Translations under genes and position numbers: made by a program
Notes under the pieces: generated by a model
Seen by the model: the letters and a program-made list of their open reading frames with translations, nothing else
Databases searched by the model: none
What the model was told of the DNA's origin: nothing
Source of the DNA: Betaproteobacteria bacterium
GTDB taxonomy: Bacteria; Pseudomonadota; Gammaproteobacteria; Burkholderiales; Usitatibacteraceae
Assembly (NCBI GenBank): GCA_016709665.1
Contig: JADJMI010000005.1
Coordinates: forward strand, 124,001-188,000
DNA length: 64,000 bases
Reading direction: 5' to 3'
Shown: positions 1 to 8,907 of the stretch, one piece after another
How positions within the stretch are numbered: position 1 is the stretch's first letter
Layout: each line of letters opens with the position of its first letter

Positions 1-1325
1 TGCATGCGGTAGGGCATGCGCGTGCCGTCCGCGTTCCACGCCATCAGGTCGTTGAGCTGTGAGGGCTCGCCCTTCAGGTAGTGCTGCACCATGCGCGACC
101 ACACCAGGTCGACGCTGCGCAGGAGCTGGAACGCGCCCGACATCTGCGCGGAATCGAGGTAGCCCTTCTCCCACATCTGGTCCTCGAGGAACGTGAGCTG
201 GCTGTCGTCGATGTAGAGCGCGAGTTCGCCGGGTTCCGAGAAATCCGTCTGCGCCGCCAGGAGCGTCATCGTCGCCAGGCGCCGGTCGCCCTCGCGCGCC
301 ATGAGGGCCGTGGCGATCGCGAGCAGCGTGCCGCCCAGGCAATAGCCCATCGCGTGGATCTTGCGTTTCGGAACGATGGCCGAGACCGCGTCCACCGCCG
401 CCATCACGCCCTGGCGCAGGTAGTCGTCCATGGAGAGGTCGCGGTCCCCGGGCCCCGGGTTCTTCCACGAGATCGTGAAGACGGTGTGCCCCTGGTCCAC
501 GAGATACTTGACGAGCGACTTCTGCGGCGAGAGGTCGAGGATGTAGTACTTCATGATCCACGCCGGCACCATCAGGATGGGCTCGGCGTGCACGCGCGCC
601 GTCGTGGGCGTGTACTGGATCAGCTCGATGAGGTCGTTGCGGAGCACCACCTTGCCCGGCGTGGTCGCCAGGTTCCGGCCCACCTCGAAATCCTCCGAGC
701 CCGCGGGCGGCGCGCCGGAGAGGGTGCGCTCCAGGTCCTCGCGCAGGGCGGCGGCGCCGGCCAGGAGGTTCATGCCGCCGCTGTCCTTCACCGCGCGCAG
801 CACCTCGGGGTTGGTCGGGATGAAGTTGGAGGGCGCGAAGAGGTCCATCCACTGGCGCGTGGTGTAGTCGAGCACCTTCTCGTGGTGCTTGGTGACGCCG
901 CGCACGCCGCGCGAGGCGATCGACATCCATTGCTGCCCCAGGAGGAAGCCCTGCGACATCACGTTGAACGGCCACTGCTGCCAGGCCGGGTCGCGGAAGC
1001 GCGGGTCCTGGGGCAGCGGCTCGATGCAGCGCTCGCACGTCTCGTCCTGCGCGTGCGTGAGGAAGTGGCCGAAGCGCTCCCATTGCCGGACGCCCATCTC
1101 GACGAGCTCGGCCTGCTTGCTGGGCGACAGGGACAGGTGCACCGCCCAGTCGGACCACGCGGCCGCGAGCGAGGCCGGGGACAGCCCGCCGGTCAGCTTG
1201 CCCAGCTGGGCGTGCAGCATCCGGTCCGCGTTGCCGGATACGAAGTTGGGAAGCAGCGACTGCGGTTCCGCGTATTGCGCGTGCGGATGCGCGGCGGGAG
1301 CGGCTTGCGGGGGATGCGTGCTCAT
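1..1325 (-). CDS. phaC: Class I poly(3-hydroxyalkanoate) synthase PhaC, 3' end cut by window edge
   Basis: PHA synthase polymerises 3-hydroxyacyl-CoA into polyester granules in the cytoplasm. About 441 N-terminal residues are visible, with an N-terminal PhaC_N region followed by the alpha/beta-hydrolase core. The lipase-like box reads GYCLGG, with the catalytic cysteine near residue 329, very close to Cys319 of the Ralstonia enzyme. Family class I enzymes are about 590 residues, so the catalytic Asp and His lie beyond the left edge. The start at 1325 (MSTHPPQ) is preferred; an in-frame ATG three codons upstream at 1334 is also possible. The bdhA gene at 35.6 kb would serve the breakdown side of the same storage cycle. 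Confidence 0.95.
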   Translation of the reverse strand, partial: MSTHPPQAAPAAHPHAQYAEPQSLLPNFVSGNADRMLHAQLGKLTGGLSPASLAAAWSDWAVHLSLSPSKQAELVEMGVRQWERFGHFLTHAQDETCERCIEPLPQDPRFRDPAWQQWPFNVMSQGFLLGQQWMSIASRGVRGVTKHHEKVLDYTTRQWMDLFAPSNFIPTNPEVLRAVKDSGGMNLLAGAAALREDLERTLSGAPPAGSEDFEVGRNLATTPGKVVLRNDLIELIQYTPTTARVHAEPILMVPAWIMKYYILDLSPQKSLVKYLVDQGHTVFTISWKNPGPGDRDLSMDDYLRQGVMAAVDAVSAIVPKRKIHAMGYCLGGTLLAIATALMAREGDRRLATMTLLAAQTDFSEPGELALYIDDSQLTFLEDQMWEKGYLDSAQMSGAFQLLRSVDLVWSRMVQHYLKGEPSQLNDLMAWNADGTRMPYRM

Positions 1326-1436
1326 GGGCGCCATCCTTCTGATTCTCGTGGGACGTCAACGGTTTACCCTACCCCGGCCTCGCGGGGCCCGGTTGACCTT
1401 CCTCAACGCGGCGGCGGGCGGGTTTATGATTCCCCG

Positions 1437-2297
1437 ATGCCTTCGCACGCCCCCGCCGACCTCACGCAGCGCTTCCTCCTCGAAAACCTCGACATCCGCG
1501 GCCAGGTGGTCCGGCTGGGCCCCCTCTGGCGGGCGATTCTCGGCCGGCGCGATTACCCGGCCGCCGTCCGGCCGCTCCTGGCCGAGTTCGCCGCCGTGGG
1601 CGTGCTCATCGGCTCCGGCCTCAAGCATCCCGGCCGGGCCGTCCTGCAGGTGATGGGCCACGGACCGGTGCAGATGGCCGTGGCGGATTGCTCCCGCGAG
1701 CTGGCCTTGCGCGCCATGGTGCGGCTGGGCGAGTCCTACGATCCGGTCGAGCACGCGGCGCTCCAGCAGCTTTTCGCGGACGGGCGCCTCGCCCTCACGC
1801 TGGAGAACGCCAGCACCGCCCGGCAGTACCAGTCCATCGTGCCGCTCGAGGGCGCGACCCTCGCCGAATGCTTCGAGCGCTACTTCGACGCGAGCGAGCA
1901 GGTGCCCACGCACCTGTGGGTGCACGCCACGGACCACGAGGTGGGCGCCCTCATCCTGCAGAAGCTCCCCAGGGCCGACGAGCGCGACCCGAACGGCTGG
2001 GCGCGCATCCAGCACCTGGCCGCCACGGCGGAGCCCTCGCTGCTGGGCCTCATGGAAACCGGGCCCCTGCTCGCGCACTGCTTCCCGGAGGACGACGTGC
2101 GCCTCTACGAGCCGCAGGCCGTCACGGACGGCTGCGGCCGCAGCGAGGAGAAGGTGGTCTCGATGCTGAAGGGGCTGGGGCGCGCCGAGGTGGAGGCGAC
2201 GCTCGCCGAGCACGGCGTGGTGGCCGTGCGCGACGAGATCTGCAACCAGGACTACCGCTTCACCGCGCCGGACATCGCGCGGATCTTCGAGGCCTAG
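1437..2297 (+). CDS. hslO: Hsp33-family redox chaperone HslO with incomplete zinc-cysteine set
   Basis: A 286-residue cytoplasmic holdase of the Hsp33 family; the length matches the family. The N-terminal core (FLLENLDIRGQVVRL onwards) is well conserved. In E. coli Hsp33 the C-terminal redox switch holds zinc with a CxC and a CxxC motif. Here only Cys233 and Cys269 are present: the first cysteine of each pair is aspartate (Asp231 and Asp266). Canonical zinc binding and oxidative activation therefore look unlikely. The ATG at 1437 begins the family N-terminus; the open frame extends much further upstream only because it is the antisense shadow of phaC. The gene is divergent from phaC, with about 110 bases between the two starts. 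Confidence 0.9.
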   Translation: MPSHAPADLTQRFLLENLDIRGQVVRLGPLWRAILGRRDYPAAVRPLLAEFAAVGVLIGSGLKHPGRAVLQVMGHGPVQMAVADCSRELALRAMVRLGESYDPVEHAALQQLFADGRLALTLENASTARQYQSIVPLEGATLAECFERYFDASEQVPTHLWVHATDHEVGALILQKLPRADERDPNGWARIQHLAATAEPSLLGLMETGPLLAHCFPEDDVRLYEPQAVTDGCGRSEEKVVSMLKGLGRAEVEATLAEHGVVAVRDEICNQDYRFTAPDIARIFEA

Positions 2298-2342
2298 GGC
2301 GCGTCAGGTCACCCGGCGTGGGACCCCTTCGGAGGCCGCCGG

Positions 2343-2615
2343 CTAGAAGAGCTTGCGGATCAGGCTCGATTCGGAGGAGCAGAGCAGGAGCGTCTCCGCT
2401 TTCGGATGCTGCGCCGTCTTCGCCGCCCCGACCGAGCGCTCGGAGCGCTGGCAATCCGCCGCTTTCGCGGCCTCGTCGCCCTCGCCCTTGGCGGATATCG
2501 CCATGGCCATGGCCGCGAGGAGGCAGCCGGTCACCAATCCCAGGCTGACGAGTCCGATCCGGCGCGAAGCGCGGGCTTCGACGGCATCGAGGGTTTCGGC
2601 GTGACGGTCTTTCAT
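2343..2615 (-). CDS. Small single-pass membrane protein, unknown function
   Basis: A 90-residue hypothetical protein. A charged N-terminus (about residues 1-19) is followed by one hydrophobic segment around residues 20-42 and then a polar tail with two cysteines. An inner-membrane protein with a single helix is the simplest reading. A purine-rich stretch (GGGAAAG) lies just upstream of the ATG. It stands alone, convergent with hslO and divergent from the diguanylate cyclase gene. I do not recognise a family; it could still be a spurious frame, although its composition is protein-like. Confidence 0.5.
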   Translation of the reverse strand: MKDRHAETLDAVEARASRRIGLVSLGLVTGCLLAAMAMAISAKGEGDEAAKAADCQRSERSVGAAKTAQHPKAETLLLCSSESSLIRKLF

Positions 2616-2802
2616 GGTCTTTCCCGACTCGGCGTGCGCGGGAGACGTCCTCCCATGGCTAGCGAGACTACGCAGGCGCCGCGCGTGCCGCGCCGGAGCA
2701 TTGCGGCCGGCCGGCCTCGAAAAATCCGCAAATCCCGTGCGCCGTAACCCGCAAGCGGAGCATTCCGCAGCCGCCCCCGCCCTTCCCGTCTAGAATCGTC
2801 CG

Positions 2803-4458
2803 GTGGACATCTCGACCCCGCACAGCGCCCTCGTCGAGCGCGCCTGGCAGGCCCAGTACGCCGCCCCGCGCGACTCGCACGCCTGGGCCCTCGAAGCCCT
2901 CGCCGCCGCGGAGGCCGCGGGCGATGCCGCCGTGCGCGCATGGGCCCACCTCACCATCGGCTACTTCGAGCTTCGCTACGTGGGCGCCGACGAGGCGCGG
3001 CGCTCGCTGGAGGTCGCGCAGGCCGGGTTCCTGGCGCTGGCGGATCCGCGCGGCACCATCCTGTCGCGAAACGGACTCGCCCGCGCCCGCATGATGGACG
3101 GCGACTGCACGGGCGCGCTCGCGATGTTCCGCGCCAACCTGGAGGAGGACGACGGCAGCCTCTCCACGCTGGACCGCTTCTACACGCTCAACGGCATGGC
3201 CGGTTGCCTCGCGGCCCTGGGCGATTCCGCGCAATCGCTGGGCTACATGTTCGAGGCGCTCGGGCAGCTGCGCACGATCAACGCACGGCCCCAGATGGCG
3301 ACGCTCCTGTCGAACCTCGGCGCGGAGCTGGTGGCGGTGGGCGACTACGCGGAGGCCGAATCCCTGCTGGCGGAGGCCGTCACGCTGTGCGGAGAGCTGC
3401 AGCATCCGCGCCTGCTCGTGGGCGTCATGGCCAACCGCGCCGACTGCCTCGCGCACATGGGCCGCGTCGAGGAGGCCCTTCCGCTCGCGCGCCGCATCAT
3501 GCAGGACGCCGAATCGCCCCACCTGTCCTCGCCCGAAGGCAACGTCTACACGACGGCCGCCTACGTATTCCTGCGCAACGATTGCTTCGCGGAAGCGGAG
3601 ACCGCCCTCGGCCTCGCCGAACGCGAGGCCGCGAGGCACGGCGGGCCGTGTGCCGTCTGGGCCGATTACCTTCGCGCGCTCGACCTCGAGAAACGCGGCC
3701 TCGAGGGGGACGCCATCGATCGCCTCGGCAAGGCGCGCGCCGGTTTCGAGGACCGCACGCCGCTCATGCTCCAGGGGCTGGTGCTCGAGTTCCTCGCGCA
3801 CCTGCACGCCCGCACCGGCCGTTTCGCCGACGCCTACGCGCTGCACAAGGCCTTCCACGAGGTGTACGAGGCGCGGCTGGGCCTGGGCACGCGGGCGCGC
3901 TACTACGCGGTGCAGATCCGCTACGAGCTGAACCGCCTGCGCGACGAGCGCGACCGCGCGCGCGAGGAGGCGCTGCGCGACCCGCTCACCGGCCTCTACA
4001 ACCGGCGCTATCTCGACACGGTGCTCGGCAACCTCGTCTCGCTCTTCTCGCGCACCGGCCAGCCGCTCGCCGTCGCCATGGCGGACCTGGACGACTTCAA
4101 GCGCGTGAACGACGCGTGCGGCCACCCCTTCGGCGACGAGGTGCTCAAGACCGTGGCGCGGATCTTCGCCGAGGGAACGCGCGCCGGCGACGTCGTCTGC
4201 CGCTACGGCGGCGAGGAGTTCTGCCTGGTCTTTCCCAACTCCACGCCGGACGACGCCGTGAAGCGCATGGAAAGCTTCCTCGAGCGGCTGCGCGCGACGA
4301 CGGTGCGGCTGGGCGACACGGAGCGCGCCGGCATCACCTTCTCGGCCGGCGTCGTGGGGTTCCCCGACCAGGGCGGGACGCCCGAGGATCTCATCGGCGC
4401 CGCGGACCGGTGGCTCTACGAGGCGAAGCGCACGGGCCGGGCGCGGGTCGGGAAGTAG
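2803..4458 (+). CDS. TPR-repeat diguanylate cyclase (GGDEF)
   Basis: A 551-residue signalling protein that should make cyclic di-GMP from two GTP. Residues 1 to about 370 are alpha-helical tetratricopeptide-like repeats, a likely protein-interaction or ligand-sensing region. A short coiled linker rich in Arg and Glu leads to a C-terminal GGDEF domain. The active-site loop is GGEEF (469-473) and an RxxD inhibitory site (RAGD, from residue 460) sits five residues before it, so product feedback is expected. There are no membrane segments or signal peptide. The start is GTG at 2803; no ATG fits the N-terminus. It is a single gene, convergent with the methyltransferase that follows. Confidence 0.9.
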   Translation: MDISTPHSALVERAWQAQYAAPRDSHAWALEALAAAEAAGDAAVRAWAHLTIGYFELRYVGADEARRSLEVAQAGFLALADPRGTILSRNGLARARMMDGDCTGALAMFRANLEEDDGSLSTLDRFYTLNGMAGCLAALGDSAQSLGYMFEALGQLRTINARPQMATLLSNLGAELVAVGDYAEAESLLAEAVTLCGELQHPRLLVGVMANRADCLAHMGRVEEALPLARRIMQDAESPHLSSPEGNVYTTAAYVFLRNDCFAEAETALGLAEREAARHGGPCAVWADYLRALDLEKRGLEGDAIDRLGKARAGFEDRTPLMLQGLVLEFLAHLHARTGRFADAYALHKAFHEVYEARLGLGTRARYYAVQIRYELNRLRDERDRAREEALRDPLTGLYNRRYLDTVLGNLVSLFSRTGQPLAVAMADLDDFKRVNDACGHPFGDEVLKTVARIFAEGTRAGDVVCRYGGEEFCLVFPNSTPDDAVKRMESFLERLRATTVRLGDTERAGITFSAGVVGFPDQGGTPEDLIGAADRWLYEAKRTGRARVGK

Positions 4459-4466
4459 GCGTGCCG

Positions 4467-5135
4467 CTAGCGCCGCCGCGCGACGAGCCCCACCAGGGCC
4501 GACCATCCGCGGTGCCCCTTGCCCTCCGCCAGCTCGGCCTCGTACTCGCGCAGCGTCACGATCTCCAGGTCCGAGAAGGCCTCCCGCAGCAGCTCCGGCG
4601 TGTACAGGTGCGAGACGAAAGGCGGCCCGCCCGTGCCGTACTCGAGCTGCTTCGGCGCATAGCCCTGCAGCACGAGCACGCCGCCGGGCTTGAGGCAGCG
4701 CGTCATGTTCGCGAAGAGCCGCTCGCGCATCGGCGGGTCGGCGAACTGCACGAAGATGGCCGCGACGCCGTCGTAGTGCCCGGCCTTCCAGTCGAAGCCG
4801 TCGCAGTCCGCGACGGCGAAGTCCACGGCCACGCCCTCCTTCGCCGCGAACCGCCGCGCCTTATCCACGCCCACCGGCGCGATGTCGAAGGCATCCACGG
4901 CGAGAGCGCGCTTCGCGAGCCACACGCTGTTGCGCCCCTCGCCGTCGGCCACGCAGAGCACGCGCTGGCCCGGGGACCAGAGCCCGGCGTGCTCCGCGAG
5001 CCAGGCGTTGGGCTCGGTGCCGAAGTGAAAGCCGTCCCCCTCGAAGCGCTTGTTCCAGCTTTGCGCGGCGTCGGCGAAGGGGGGCGGCGGGGTCGATGAC
5101 ATGGAAGGCCTGCGAGGGAGGGTCCGGACGGCCAT
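4467..5135 (-). CDS. Class I SAM-dependent methyltransferase (TehB-like)
   Basis: A 222-residue cytoplasmic methyltransferase. The Rossmann SAM-binding motif I reads VADGEGRNSVWLA, followed by the acidic motif II region (FDIAPVG) and motif IV with LKPGGVLVLQGY. This arrangement is common in the TehB/thiopurine-type small-molecule methyltransferases; the substrate cannot be inferred. An internal ATG at 5102 gives a shorter protein (MSSTPPPP) whose start fits relatives equally well. It is the last gene of a minus-strand run, 18 bases after the ADP-ribosylglycohydrolase gene, and so may belong to that operon. Confidence 0.8.
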   Translation of the reverse strand: MAVRTLPRRPSMSSTPPPPFADAAQSWNKRFEGDGFHFGTEPNAWLAEHAGLWSPGQRVLCVADGEGRNSVWLAKRALAVDAFDIAPVGVDKARRFAAKEGVAVDFAVADCDGFDWKAGHYDGVAAIFVQFADPPMRERLFANMTRCLKPGGVLVLQGYAPKQLEYGTGGPPFVSHLYTPELLREAFSDLEIVTLREYEAELAEGKGHRGWSALVGLVARRR

Positions 5136-5153
5136 CCTAACGCGGGCCGCGCG

Positions 5154-6200
5154 TCAGTGCGGCAGGGGCTTGTCCGGATCCGGCCACGCTTCCATCACCA
5201 GGGCCACCAGCTCCGGGTACTCCTTGTCGATGCCGTCGCTCCACACCCCGCGCGCGGCCTGCGCGTGGAAGGAGGAGGACGCGTTGCGGCCGTAAACCAG
5301 GAACCCTTCCCAGGTCGCGAGCCTCGATCGATAGGTGAGGCCGTGCGGCAGCTCCGCGATCGGGCTCAGTGCCTCGTAGCGCCGGCGGAGCGTGCTGCCG
5401 GGCATCGAGGGCCGCAGGCTGCGGATGGGGTTCAGGTACTCGCTGCGCGCGTAGAGCGCGCGCAGGGTGCTGCGCATCTCCGGCGTCACCCGTTCGAGCG
5501 CGGCGCGGGCGATGTCGTCCGGGATGCCGAAGCGCGCCTCGGCGATGGGGCCGGCGATGGCCGCGAGCGTGTCCGAGTCGCCGCCGAGCGAGACGGCGTT
5601 GCGGATGGCGTCCTCGAAATCGCGGGCCTCGAGCGCGCACACGATCGCCTCGGGTACCGTCTGTTCGCTGCGCTCGCTGTACCGGTAACCCGGCCGGATC
5701 ATGTCGACGCTGCGGTCGAGGTCGTAGCCGTAGTGCATCTCGATCTCGCTGCGGATCGCGCCTGCTCCCGCGTTGCAGCGGGCGAGGAAGATGGCGTGCG
5801 CCGTCGCGACCGCGCCCATGATGCCCTCGGGGTGGCAGTGGGTGGCCGCCGAGATGCGGCGGGCGTTGTCGAGCGCCTCGTCCAGCGTGCTGGCGAGCAG
5901 GGCGGCCGGGCTCACGCGCATGGCCGCGCCGTTGCAGCCGCTGTAGTACGGGTTCAGGTGGCCCGCGTCGAGCCAGTCGCTGAACGCGCCGCCGTAGCGC
6001 CGGCCCGGGTAGCGCCGGGACCAGTGGTAGAGGGCCTGTTGCGGCGGGTGGCCGTTCACGAGCGCGTCCGCCACGGCCGCGGTGTGCACGGTGTCGTCCG
6101 TGAAATCCGCCTCGTCGTCGAAGAACGGGAAGTCCTTCGATCGGTGATTGTCGATCTCGTAGATCGATCCGACGATGTCGCCGACGACGGCGCCGAGCAT
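5154..6200 (-). CDS. ADP-ribosylglycohydrolase family protein with C-terminal extension (copy 1)
   Basis: A 348-residue DraG/ARH-fold hydrolase expected to remove ADP-ribose from a protein, nucleic acid or small molecule, using two magnesium ions. Both metal motifs are intact: FTDDTV near residues 33-38 and GGDSDT near residue 240. The first ~255 residues align throughout with the next gene upstream in the operon, so the pair arose by tandem duplication. This copy alone carries about 90 further residues of unknown role at the C-terminus. The start at 6200 (MLGAVVGD) matches the paralogue exactly and follows a strong AGGGAGAG ribosome-binding site. Confidence 0.9.
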   Translation of the reverse strand: MLGAVVGDIVGSIYEIDNHRSKDFPFFDDEADFTDDTVHTAAVADALVNGHPPQQALYHWSRRYPGRRYGGAFSDWLDAGHLNPYYSGCNGAAMRVSPAALLASTLDEALDNARRISAATHCHPEGIMGAVATAHAIFLARCNAGAGAIRSEIEMHYGYDLDRSVDMIRPGYRYSERSEQTVPEAIVCALEARDFEDAIRNAVSLGGDSDTLAAIAGPIAEARFGIPDDIARAALERVTPEMRSTLRALYARSEYLNPIRSLRPSMPGSTLRRRYEALSPIAELPHGLTYRSRLATWEGFLVYGRNASSSFHAQAARGVWSDGIDKEYPELVALVMEAWPDPDKPLPH

Positions 6201-6297
6201 GGTTCTCTCCCTGGATGTGCCCGCGGGTGTGCGGGGAATGCATCCAAGATAAGTGCTCGCTGATATTTGCGGAACTGAAGGTTTTGTATCTACGATA
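6201..6297 (-). promoter_or_regulatory. AT-richer gap between the two ADP-ribosylglycohydrolase genes
   Basis: These 97 bases are clearly AT-richer than their surroundings. They contain the semi-palindrome TATCTACGATA (6287-6297) directly against the stop codon of the upstream paralogue, and a strong ribosome-binding site for the downstream one. This is the only sizeable gap inside the presumed operon after the regulator, so an internal promoter or operator for copy 1 is plausible. No clean -35/-10 pair could be assigned by eye. Confidence 0.35.
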
Positions 6298-7107
6298 TTA
6301 GCGGTACGAATTTTGCCCCCGCAACCCGCGGACGGGGTGGCCGTACTCGGTGCGCGCATAGAGGGTGTGGATGAGCGCGCGCATCTCGTCCGTCAGCCGC
6401 GCGAGCGCCTCGTGGGCGATCTCGTCCGGGATGCCGTAGCGCGCCTCCGCGATGGGCCCGGCGATGGCGGCCACCGTGTCGGAGTCGCCCCCGATGGAGA
6501 TGGCGTTGCGGATGGCGTCCTCGAAATCGCGCGCTTCCAGCGCGCACACGATCGCTTGGGGCACCGTCTCCTGGCACGTCTCGTTGAAGCGGTACGCCGG
6601 GCGGATCGAATCGACGGTGCGGTCGAGGTCGTAGCCGTAGCGCTGCTCGACGACGCGGCGGATCTCGCGCGGCCCCGCGCCGAATCGTGCGAGGAAGATG
6701 GCGTGCGCGGTGGCGAGGGCGCCCTTGATGCCTTCCGGATGGTCGTGCGTCACCACGGTCACGCGCCGCGCGGAGTCGAGCGCTTCGTCCAGCGTGTTGG
6801 CGAGCAGCGCCGCGGGGCTCACGCGCATGGCCGCGCCGTTGCCGAAGCTGTTGTAGGGCTCGAGGTGAGGCGTCTCGAGCCAGCGGGCGAAGCCGCCGCC
6901 GTAGCCGCGCCCCGGATGGCGCACGGCCCACCCGTGAATGGCATCCCGCGGCGGCTTGCCGTGCAGGAGCGCATCGGCCACGGCGAGGGTGAGCACGGAG
7001 TCGTCGGTGAAGTCCGCGCCCTCGCCGAAGAAGGGGAAATCCTTCGAGCGGTGGTTGTCGAACTCGTGGATCGAACCGACGATGTCGCCGACGATCGCGC
7101 CGAGCAT
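6298..7107 (-). CDS. ADP-ribosylglycohydrolase family protein (copy 2)
   Basis: A 269-residue DraG/ARH-fold hydrolase, close to the minimal length of the family. The metal-binding motifs FTDDSV (near residues 33-38) and GGDSDT (near residue 240) are complete, so it should be catalytically competent. It is a tandem paralogue of the following gene; long stretches such as DNHRSKDFPFF and RDFEDAIRNA are shared. Its start lies three bases after the stop of the SIMPL-like gene, indicating translational coupling. The ADP-ribosylated target is unknown. Confidence 0.9.
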   Translation of the reverse strand: MLGAIVGDIVGSIHEFDNHRSKDFPFFGEGADFTDDSVLTLAVADALLHGKPPRDAIHGWAVRHPGRGYGGGFARWLETPHLEPYNSFGNGAAMRVSPAALLANTLDEALDSARRVTVVTHDHPEGIKGALATAHAIFLARFGAGPREIRRVVEQRYGYDLDRTVDSIRPAYRFNETCQETVPQAIVCALEARDFEDAIRNAISIGGDSDTVAAIAGPIAEARYGIPDEIAHEALARLTDEMRALIHTLYARTEYGHPVRGLRGQNSYR

Positions 7108-7110
7108 GGG

Positions 7111-7818
7111 CTAGCCCCCCTCCTGCGTCACGTAGAGGGGGCGGGAGGGGTCATCGCGATAGCCCGTGAAAGCCTTGAGCGTGACCTGCGCCGCGAGGGA
7201 GATGCGCTCGCCGCCCGTGATGCCGCTGGGCGTGTCGAGGAGTGCGAGCAGCTCCAGGCTTTCGTTCTCGTCCGTGTAGGCGCCCTTGCCCGTGCGCCGG
7301 GCGTTCTCCTGCACGATGCCCGCGACGCCGAATTCGACGTCCCCCACGCGCCAGTTGCGCCCGCTCGCCTCGGTCATGCGCTGCGCCTGCTCGGTCGCCT
7401 TGCGCAGCAGGTCGAGCCGAAGCCCCTCGACCGCCGCATCCACGCGGCCCGAGGAAAGGGCGTAGCTCACCTCCGGGTTGTTGAGAGCGATCCCGTCGGC
7501 GCTCGCCTTGCGCGCGCGTTCCGGGAGGTTCCAGTTCTCTGCGGCCGCCACCCGCGCGCCGGCGCGCAGCGTCACCCGCTCGTAGCCCGCGGCATCGGGG
7601 TGGCGCTCGATGCGCGTGAAGGTCCAGTCCGTCTTCACCAGGCGTGCGAGGGCTTCTCGGATGTGCGTCTCGAGCGTGGCCGAATCGTGGTCGCCCGGTT
7701 TCACGAGGGCCGTGATGCCCACGACGAGGCGGATGTCGTCCTGCGGCAGCGCCCGGGCCGCCTGCAGGCGGAAGCGCAGCGTGTCGATGAGGTGAGGCTG
7801 GTCGATGACGATTTCCAT
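7111..7818 (-). CDS. SIMPL-like (DUF541-type) cytoplasmic protein
   Basis: A 235-residue protein without signal peptide. The pattern of a beta-rich N-terminal half, a central NNPEVSYAL segment and a helix rich in Ala/Arg (residues about 140-165) resembles the SIMPL/DUF541 fold. The similarity is by eye and weak, so the family assignment is tentative. Known SIMPL proteins are mostly periplasmic and of unclear function; this one should be cytoplasmic. The ATG at 7818 (MEIVIDQ) lies 11 bases after the DUF932 gene and its stop is three bases before the glycohydrolase start, so all three are probably co-translated. Confidence 0.55.
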   Translation of the reverse strand: MEIVIDQPHLIDTLRFRLQAARALPQDDIRLVVGITALVKPGDHDSATLETHIREALARLVKTDWTFTRIERHPDAAGYERVTLRAGARVAAAENWNLPERARKASADGIALNNPEVSYALSSGRVDAAVEGLRLDLLRKATEQAQRMTEASGRNWRVGDVEFGVAGIVQENARRTGKGAYTDENESLELLALLDTPSGITGGERISLAAQVTLKAFTGYRDDPSRPLYVTQEGG

Positions 7819-7829
7819 GGCGATTCCTT

Positions 7830-8822
7830 TCAGGGCTTGCCGATCTTTGCGACGAGCGAGGGAATTTGCAGGAGCCTTTCCAGGTACGCCGAGGGCTCGC
7901 GCTGGTCCCGCGCCACCCAGGAGAGCGCCTGTGCCGCATCCCACTCGGTGTGCGCCTCGTGGGGACTTCCGGGGACAGGGACGTTCGCGGTCATGCTCTT
8001 CTCGCTGGGCCTGCCGGCTTCGAACCGGTTCTCGAACTCCGCGTCGTGGCCCGTGCGCGCGATGTGCAGGAAGCGCCCGGCATCGCGGGCGCCCCACGCA
8101 TCGCGCCGCGGCCCATCCGCGAACGGCACGAGCGATTCCTGGCGGATGCGGCGTTGCAGCCAGTGGCGCATCGCGGCCCGGTCCGAGCGGGCGAGCGTGA
8201 GGCCGTTCGCGATTTCCTCGCGCAGGTCCGGCATGACGGGCGACTTGCGGTGCAACACGCGCCCGGCCTGCTGCGAGAAGCCGACCACGAGCCCGTTGGT
8301 GCACACGAGCCGGTACCAGCTGAAGACGACGCGCAGCGACGAGCTGGCATCCACCGAGTTGAGGCACCGCAGCTGCAGCATGAGCGGGTGGCCGTCGCCG
8401 GGATCGACCATCCAGCGCGAGCCGAGCTGCACTTCGAGCGCGAGCCGGGCGCCGTAGCGTTCGAGCGTGGCGTGCGTGTCGAGGGCGGCGACGTCGAAGC
8501 CGATGTCGGCGAGCACGTCCGCGATGCGCCCCATCGCCTCGCGGTGGCCGATGAGCCGGTAGCCCTTGCCCACCACCGACACCGGGCGGCGCACCCAGCC
8601 ATCCGCCTGCCGCGTGCTGATGAGGTCGAACAGCTCGTTGGCGTGCCAGGGCCCCTCGGATTCCGGCGGCATCGCGAAGGGGCCGCGCTCGAAATCCGGC
8701 AGCGCGGCGGCCACTTCGTCCAGGCGACCGCGAAGCCAGCGGGTGGGTGGCTCGCGCAGTCCGACCGGCGTCCAGTCGGCCGACTCGGGCGGGCGGAGGA
8801 AGGGGGAGATGGCGAGGTCCAT
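7830..8822 (-). CDS. DUF932 domain protein
   Basis: A 330-residue soluble protein with the DUF932 signature, best seen as the segment around WYRLVCTNGLVVG near residues 170-182. DUF932 proteins are known mainly from phages, plasmids and genomic islands, and no activity is established. The gene lies 85 bases after the WYL regulator gene and 11 bases before the SIMPL-like gene, on the same strand. The combination with ADP-ribosylglycohydrolases suggests a stress or defence role, but that is inference from context only. Confidence 0.75.
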   Translation of the reverse strand: MDLAISPFLRPPESADWTPVGLREPPTRWLRGRLDEVAAALPDFERGPFAMPPESEGPWHANELFDLISTRQADGWVRRPVSVVGKGYRLIGHREAMGRIADVLADIGFDVAALDTHATLERYGARLALEVQLGSRWMVDPGDGHPLMLQLRCLNSVDASSSLRVVFSWYRLVCTNGLVVGFSQQAGRVLHRKSPVMPDLREEIANGLTLARSDRAAMRHWLQRRIRQESLVPFADGPRRDAWGARDAGRFLHIARTGHDAEFENRFEAGRPSEKSMTANVPVPGSPHEAHTEWDAAQALSWVARDQREPSAYLERLLQIPSLVAKIGKP

Positions 8823-8907
8823 GGCGGGCTCCGGGTGAGGCCCTGGGCGGGCGGGAGCTTCCAGTATTCGGGGGGTGGGGCTCAGGGGATGAGCTACCCC
8901 GGCCGGT

